This document shows, piece by piece, positions 57,878 through 64,000 of a DNA stretch of 64,000 bases (position 1 is its first letter; the number at the start of each line of letters is the position of its first letter). The position numbers and the translations under genes are program-made. The notes below the pieces were generated by a model. It saw only the letters and a program-made list of their open reading frames with translations. It was not told the DNA's origin and searched no databases. The DNA is from Lumnitzera littorea (taxonomy: Eukaryota; Streptophyta; Magnoliopsida; Myrtales; Combretaceae). The stretch covers positions 11,656,632 through 11,720,631 of the forward strand of contig JAMXBB010000002.1 of assembly GCA_024138015.1 (NCBI GenBank). Reading direction: 5' to 3'.

Positions 57878-58964
57878 CGATTCTGAGGAAGGGGAAATAA
57901 TCTTTGGGGCACGTTTTGTTGAGGTCGGTATAATCAATACACATGCACCACTTCCCATTCTTCTTTTCCACAAGTACCATGTTTGCCAGCTACGTCAAGT
58001 ACTTTTCCTCCCTTATAAAGCCTGCTTTGAGCAACTTCTATACTTCCTCTTTGATTGTGGCCCGCCATTCTAAGGCAAAAAGCCTCTTTTTTTGTTTAAT
58101 GGGCCACGTTGTAGTATCGATGTTGAGGTTGTAGGTTGCTAGATTGGGGGAAATTTCAAGCATGTCAGACGCCGACCAGGCAAACCTATCTGAATTTGTC
58201 CGTAAGAGGGCAATGATTTCATCCTTCACGTCAGCTGGGGTCTTAATCCTGACTTTTGTTATATGGTCGGAAGAGTCGCCGATCTGTACATCTTTAGTCT
58301 TTTCTCCGGGCTCACCCCTCTGAGCCGGTCTCTCCTGTGAGCCCGTCTCTAAGGCAAAGACGCCATCACCTTTGGCCACCCTAACATATAACTCTCGCAA
58401 GAGCTTCTGATCGCACTTGCATACTCCTACCCCGGTGGGCATCGGGAATTTGGCCTTAAGATGCAGGGAGGATATGATCATCCCAAATGCGTTTAGGCTT
58501 AGTCTTCCCAAGAACGCATTATAAGGGGAAGGACAATCGATCACAACAAACTCCACTGGTCGTCGTGCTACGTAGTCGTCCTGCCACATGATCGTCATCG
58601 CCAAGTTCCATGTCCAGCATGATGATGCCCTTAGCTCGAACCATGCTGCCGTTGAAGCTAATCAGATTGTAGTGGTACAACTTCATCTTTACTAGTAACT
58701 TCTTCCTCATCCGGTCATACGTGTAGAGGAAGAGTATGTCAATGGAGCTGCCAGTGTCCACCATGATCTTTAGGACCTCAAATTTTGAGATCCTAGCCCC
58801 AATCACTAGGGCATCTTGGTGGAGAGTGTCAACCCCTTCGAGGTCAGTGTCAGAGAAGGAGATAGAGGTGTTTAACTTCTGTCTCTTCTCCCTAACTGTC
58901 AGCACCGTTGATTGGGTGTTAACCGAGCTACTAGTGCTCGGCCGGCTCTCAGGGTACAGGCTCT
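57878..58964 (-). pseudogene. Tat protease and N-terminal RT (degenerate)
   Basis: Minus strand from 58964 reads ESLYPESRPSTSSSVNTQ, then ISFSDTDLEGVDTLHQDALV, the conserved pre-protease block of Tat elements. The protease active site IMVDTGSSIDILF is intact. FVVIDCPSPYNAFLGR and LHLKAKFPMPTGVG follow, then the RT start (PIKQKKRLFALEW, VEKKNGKWCMCIDYTDLNKT), ending at KDYFPFLRIDQ at the Cassandra insertion. There is a frameshift near 58590 and stops near 57990. Confidence 0.88.
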
Positions 58965-61900
58965 CTATCACGCCCCAAAAAGGTGAAGTCATAACAGTAC
59001 CACTATGTGAGCTATCCTAAGATAGAAATTGTCCTCACAACTACTATCTTAGACTCAGTTCACACCAAGCGTACTTGACTCTACCCTTTTAAAGCGTTCA
59101 ATTCGATACTTATTTTATATAAACCTATAGAGTAATCCTTTGAAATAATTTGCAATAATAAACTTGTAATTTAACCTTATAAAAAAGTAATAGTAAATCC
59201 TACAGGTACCTATCATTTTACAAACGGATCAAAATATTGAAAAACTACGAAGCCCTTTGAGGAGTCTTGTATAGTTTTCCTTAAAAGATAAAATGTTAAC
59301 ACTAAGGTCAATAACCAACCATTTCTTGTTGTATCTCACTCCTCGTCCCAATTTACTAAGGTTTTGGTGTTGGGTAAGTACTTATAAGCCATTTGGAATC
59401 TGCAAAACAAATATAGGAGAATGAGCGACAACTTGCTTAATAAACAAGGTGGAGACAGAAGTATGCACTCAATACATCACAATTAGAGTTTTCAACCAAG
59501 TTGGTTAGATGCAATACATGTACAAGCAAATACCATCGCACAACGTTATTTGGTCTATCGTAAGATCAGAGAAATTTTACTCTCTCTAATCCGGGTTGAG
59601 AAGATTGACATCACACACTCACGGATCAAAACCAAATCAAGGCTTATACAATGGAAAACACCCTCCTCTTGTGACCACTTTCGAACCACGGCCTCCAACC
59701 TTATCACAACCTCCTCTCCTATCACTTAGTTTGGCTAAAAGTAGAGAAAAGACCATTTCAGTTATCCTTATCGAAAGGAGTCTATGTTTGGCTCAAGAAT
59801 TCTAATCGTTACCCTTAATGAGTTACGATGCATATCAAATTAGATATTAAGCCAAGTTTGAGTTAGTTCATCATTTTAAGGCGATCAACCAAGCTTAAAC
59901 AATTTAATAATAATATTCATAGAACAATCATATCATAAAGCTCAGCTCCCATCACAGCAAATCGAAACCTAACCACAAGTGTTGTATACACACAAACAGC
60001 TAAATACAATCACAAACTAATACATACTAAAATCCCTAGATATTCTAAAATAATATCCCAAAATGTGATAAAACATTGATCCTACTTACCTAGATATAGT
60101 TGCCCATTCTCCTTGTGTGTCATTCTCGCCTTCTTCTAGTATCCCTAGTATAAGTTATGGCCTAGCAGTTTTTGACCCAAGTTCTAACTCGACAATCCGA
60201 TAAAAGTTATTGTTCAAAGGTTTTTTACTATGATAAGGGTACACATATTGTCACAATAATTATATACAATGTATATATATGCCTTTTATATATTATTTTA
60301 TATACGATATTAATTATATTCTCTTATAATTTATCTTTAAGTATTCGTTAATTTTTCAGATGCACTTCTTGCGTTGTTGATAATTATATAATGTATAGAA
60401 AATTCCCGTTGATTTAGTTATCTTTTTAATATTTTATTATATTTTTTAAATTCCGAGCCTACGAAAATTCCGTGAATAATATTTCGAAACCCCTCGCAAG
60501 TTTCTAACCTATAAGGATTGCCTTTCCAAATACCCTAAATCGACTATCAAACATAATCGTATAAGTACGTGTTTCATATAAATCATACAATAACCATAAC
60601 TAAATATCATAACTAAACTCCAAAAGTTACTATAAATTAGATTCATTAAGAAACTTTTTGGAAAGCTATTATTTTATTCTCTTAGTTTTTTTTTTTTTTT
60701 TTTTTTTTTTTTATATGCAAATGTTTAGATACGGAAAGTGTTTGTCAGTACCATAGGACTTTACCATAATCAATTCTCTGGATGAATACCGATATCGTGC
60801 CCTTTTATTAAGTCCCCTAGTTTGACTTGGCTACTTTCCTTTATGACTTTTTCACATTAAGAAGTCTCGCACAGGTAGTAGTCCAGTAAGTTTTATTACA
60901 ACTTAACTATATATATATATATATATATAAGTATCACCAAAGCTTCAATGTTTGTATATATAATATATTACCTATTTTAAGTGCCCCTTAATTATCCGAA
61001 ACAAGATATATATATATATCACTCTTATGTATGAAGCTAACAAAATATTCAAGTCCAAGGGTATAAACATGAAAGAAAACACATGCTCATTAAGAAGACC
61101 TTATCAAATTAAACCAAAATAAAATAGAAAAGGTTATGGTATATGAAAATAAGTGAATTCATCTTTAAAACACGTGTTAGTTAGCTTAATCATAATAAAA
61201 ACATAATATCATTTGAAGCGAATAACACCATGTTTTCCCTTTTCTTTTAATTTCCTTCTTCCACTATTTAAATTCTAATTTACGCATGACATGAAGGAGA
61301 AATAGGGGCTTACCCATTTTTTTCTTTATTTCAACTCCGAAAGAGAAAGGATCCTAACGCTGTTGGGAGGGAGACGGTTTTAGCATCTAAAGTGTTTGCT
61401 TTCATGAACTTGTCCAAGGAAATATGTAGTTTTGCTATTGGCTTTATTTTATTCCATGGAATATTCCTCATGACAATCCAAATGTCAAAGTCCGGCGTTA
61501 GCTACAGCATGCAAGCTTAAATGTCAATATCCTACACCTAGCTCATGCAAATTTCCTAGTACCCATCTACTGCCACGCTAGAATGGTGTGTTTTTGTTTT
61601 CTCTTTTTTTTTCTGCCTATTTTTTTATTAGTTTAATGATTTTAATGCATAATCCGGTTATATTTTAAGATATTATACTTATATATTTACTTACTGGGTG
61701 TATGTAGTGTACATAGGATGATTTTATAATTACACTACATGTTATTTGTCTCCAAAATATTATTTTTATAGGTCAATTAATTTTTCTCTAAAGGCTCATT
61801 ATATTTTGAATGATCTCGATAAAGTTACATTTTCTTGAAATTAAATAACATATATACATTTTATTGATGAATCAACCCTATTAAGACCCTTTATCTAACT

Positions 61901-62095
61901 TTTATGATCTTCCGATAACCTTTTCCAAAAATCATAAATTGTACTAAATACTCTAACTCATATCGACATCAAACAAGTTTCTCTCATAAAGTTTATTTAA
62001 TTATTTCCCCAGCAATACCTTCTAAGTTCCATGTGTGGTAAAAATAACCTACTATCTTAAGTATATGGTAATAAGTTGAAAACCGAGGTTTCACA
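58965..62095 (-). mobile_element. Solo LTR (3.1 kb), same family as 54054-56952, opposite orientation
   Basis: On the minus strand it runs from TGTGAAACCTCGG to TTTTGGGGCGTGATA. It shares with the reverse complement of 54054-56952 the end (ACGCCCC...GATAGAAA-TGTCCTCACA) and a block at about 59520-59805 corresponding to 56123-56420. It separates gag (GVINVIMGG) from the pre-protease block (ESLYPES). No convincing target duplication remains (CTCTC against CCCCC). It contains a 27-T run (60686-60712) and AT microsatellites (60910-60930, 61008-61018). Confidence 0.65.
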
Positions 62096-63250
62096 CCCCC
62101 ATAATTACATTTATGACACCGTTAGGGGCGTGATCATTGCAACAGTCGTTGTGCTGCCCCACTTAAGCATCCTTGGTCCGTCGCCTCCGAGATGCCCTGT
62201 CAGTATCATTATCGAAATGATCGTCATTCCTTGAGTGTGCCAATATTCGTTGAAGAAGCCGCGTTGATTGGCGTATTCGACGATATTCTTCAACTGAAAG
62301 TACTCTTCAGTTATATGACTATAATCGTTGTGGAACTGATAGTATTTGTCAGAGCTTCGATGATTGAGGTTTCCTCGCATTTTCTACGGCCTCTACAACA
62401 AGTTTCGGTGCTTCACTTAGGAGTAGACCTGGGCTATGGGTCTACTCAGAGGCATGTACTAGCTATAAATGGGAGGGGGAAGAGGGCTGCGCTCTGCTCG
62501 GCATTTCTTCTTCCTGGACCTTTCTCCCTCAAGCCTGCTTAGCATTCTTCCACCAAGGCAATCTTTGATGGACAATTTCTCCTTGTCCTGCTTTCCACCC
62601 ATCCTTTCTCAGTCGGCGTTGCACCTAGCATGAATGTTATCTTCCTGATCGATGTACTTCTGGGCTTTATTCCAGAAGTCGGCCAAGGTCCTTGGCTTGC
62701 TCTTCGCAAGTGATTAAAAGAAATCTCCTAAAGGTCTAATGTCGAGCTACGCAGCATGGAAAACAACTCCCTTGTCCAACTAAAGGATCTCAACCATGGC
62801 GTTATTGAAACAGGCCACATAGTCGTGCAAGGACTTGCCCTCACCCTGCCTTACCAGGTACAAGGACAAGGGCTTACTAGCCCTAAAATGGAAGCTAAAC
62901 TTCCTAGCCAACTTGTCAAAGGAGCTGATCAAATTGTCAGGGAGGTGGTTGAACCACGTCCATGCTGCCTTCCTTAGTGTACCTAGAAAAGCTTTACATA
63001 GTATGGCATCTCCATGACCGTGAAGGTTCATGAGAGTGCGAAAGTAGAGGAGATGGTCATCGAGGTCACCCGTGCCATCATACTAGTTTAGGGACGAAAG
63101 TTTGCTATTAAGGGCCAATACTTCGTCTTAGACACCCCTAGTGAAGGGGGTCTTATTGCTGGCGACCAACCCAATGTTGCTAGTAGGCTTGCTCGCCTAA
63201 TGATCAAAGAGCCGCCTTACTATCGTATGGAGCTCATTTAAGTCGGTGTC
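62096..63250 (-). pseudogene. Tat Gag (degenerate)
   Basis: The minus-strand frame reads YDGTGDLDDHLLYFRTLMNL and then LRKAAWTWFNHLPDNLISSF, the Retrotrans_gag core (usually AARTWF). QGEGKSLHDYVACFNNAM follows. The later knuckle-like box reads DKYYQFHNDYSHITEEYFQLK, where Cys residues of the family pattern (KYC.FH..HGH.TEEC) are Tyr, a G-to-A type change. It ends APNGVINVIMGG at the solo LTR. Upstream, RRLFDH-stop-ASKPTSNIGL belongs to the same protein. Several stops and frame changes occur. Confidence 0.85.
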
Positions 63251-63740
63251 ATCCATCAAGTGAGCTCGTCGTGTAGCTAAATAAGCCTAGACTATCTGCA
63301 AGTTGGCTTGTTACTCAATGCCAATTAAAGCTTAGTCGCGGGTAGTTGCAGACCTTACTCATTATTGTTGCAGCGATGGGTCGGGTTGCTGATTCCTTCC
63401 ATTCTGCAACTACCACTAGATGTTGTCCCCCCCAATGCGAGCATCCGAAGCTTCAGGTTAATGAGTTTGTTTAGTACAACGCTCTGCCTCATCTAGGCAA
63501 GCTCGGAACTCCCTATTTCACTCAGCATACTGCTCTACCAGGTTTTCCGCATGCTCTAGACATTCTTCCAGTACAACTTTTGGGATAGGCTAATTGCCCC
63601 CAAGTTGGTTGTTTACTGACTATTAATTTCCTTATCCATTGCGTTAAGACATGATGTAAAAAGGCTTGTTGTGGGTTATGTGTTTGGTGTGTTTAGGATT
63701 TCAATTATAAGAATATTTGTTTCTCACAAACGGTACCAAA
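63251..63740 (-). other. Tat leader / Gag N-terminal region and PBS
   Basis: A degenerate reading frame (ATG near 63640, MDKEINSQ) precedes the Gag core. Next to the LTR the minus strand reads TTTGGTACCGTTTGTGAG, which resembles the TTTGGCGCCGTTTGTGGG sequence found after the LTR in many plant Tat elements. Confidence 0.55.
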
Positions 63741-64000
63741 TGTCGTTTCTTAGTTCTTGCTAGTAGTTGGTTGGGATTTGCACATACTAGGCCTGTAAAA
63801 TAGTGCACAATGAGGGGATGCTAGAAGGTTGTCTGACGTGGCCACTCCGATGTTTAAGTCAACAATAGGCTTTCTGTAGAATAGAGTATTAAGTGCGCAA
63901 GCTTAAAATGCAGAGTTTGTAGAGAAAGTTATCGTTTGGTAGATGTCTAGTATTTATTGCGGAGTGGAGCCGGCCATTAGAAATCAATTGAAGGAGAAAG
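63741..64000 (-). repeat. 5' LTR of the Tat element (partial, cut by window end)
   Basis: Plus strand starts TGTCGTTTCTTAG. It aligns with 46756-47010 through the end of the window; about half of the LTR is outside. Confidence 0.8.

Larger units (their letters stand above)
46756..64000 (-). mobile_element. Tat-lineage Ty3/gypsy retrotransposon, 3' LTR to 5' LTR (cut by window end)
   Basis: On the minus strand the order is 5' LTR (64000 to 63741, partial), PBS region, gag, protease, RT, RNase H, a second RNase H, integrase, 88-bp tandem repeats, antisense gene, PPT and 3' LTR. Pol order RT-RNH-INT defines Ty3/gypsy. The second, archaeal-type RNase H (WTLHIDGSS...ESEYEA) and an extra antisense ORF between pol and the 3' LTR are hallmarks of the plant Tat lineage. 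Total span exceeds 17.2 kb, of which about 6.6 kb is later insertions. The genes are riddled with stops and mutated catalytic residues. Confidence 0.9.

Overview
The window is nuclear DNA of a flowering plant, most likely a eudicot. It is AT-rich, has spliceosomal introns with GT...AG borders, plant TATA-box promoters, a plant-type glycine-rich wall protein, and plant lineages of LTR retrotransposons (Copia, Tat-lineage Ty3/gypsy, Del/Tekay-like, Cassandra TRIM) and a MULE. There are few host genes and many decayed transposons. I saw no rRNA operon, CRISPR array or intact tRNA gene.

Region 1-17 kb: a truncated minus-strand Copia 5' end (about 0.79-1.45 kb), a candidate MITE (2.88-3.31 kb), and a two-exon gene for a secreted glycine-rich protein on the minus strand (4.24-4.77 kb) with an in-frame TAG. 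A very large, nearly perfect inverted repeat (6.07-7.09 kb) ends exactly at an undetermined base. About 9 kb of AT-rich DNA without recognisable genes follows.

Region 17-46 kb: a tandem array of five same-strand paralogues of a small two-EF-hand calcium-binding protein (17.3, 28.7, 31.8, 41.6 and 45.4 kb; here a1, b1, a2, b2, a3). Flank homology shows a two-gene block (a + b) duplicated in tandem. A 7.1-kb MULE with roughly 200-bp TIRs (19.8-26.9 kb) sits in block 1. A 4.86-kb Copia element with an AGAAC target duplication (33.2-38.1 kb) sits at a different position in block 2. Each block therefore holds the empty site of the other's transposon. b2 is a frameshifted pseudogene. a3 is chimeric: a-type promoter, b-type coding and 3' sequence. 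All five upstream regions keep a dyad about 260-280 bp before the ATG.

Region 46.7-64 kb: one degenerate Tat-lineage Ty3/gypsy element on the minus strand, leaving the window at its right edge. It keeps both LTRs (one partial), PPT, gag, protease, RT, two RNase H domains and integrase. It carries three later insertions: a Cassandra TRIM with 5S-rRNA-like LTRs and a perfect 5-bp target duplication inside RT, and two roughly 3-kb solo LTRs of a Del/Tekay-like family, one in RT and one between gag and protease. Between integrase and the 3' LTR lie four 88-bp tandem repeats and a plus-strand (antisense) gene. That gene has its own TATA box, an N-terminal domain of the plant gypsy-associated 'Transposase_28' type, a coiled-coil C-terminal part, and introns oriented for antisense transcription.
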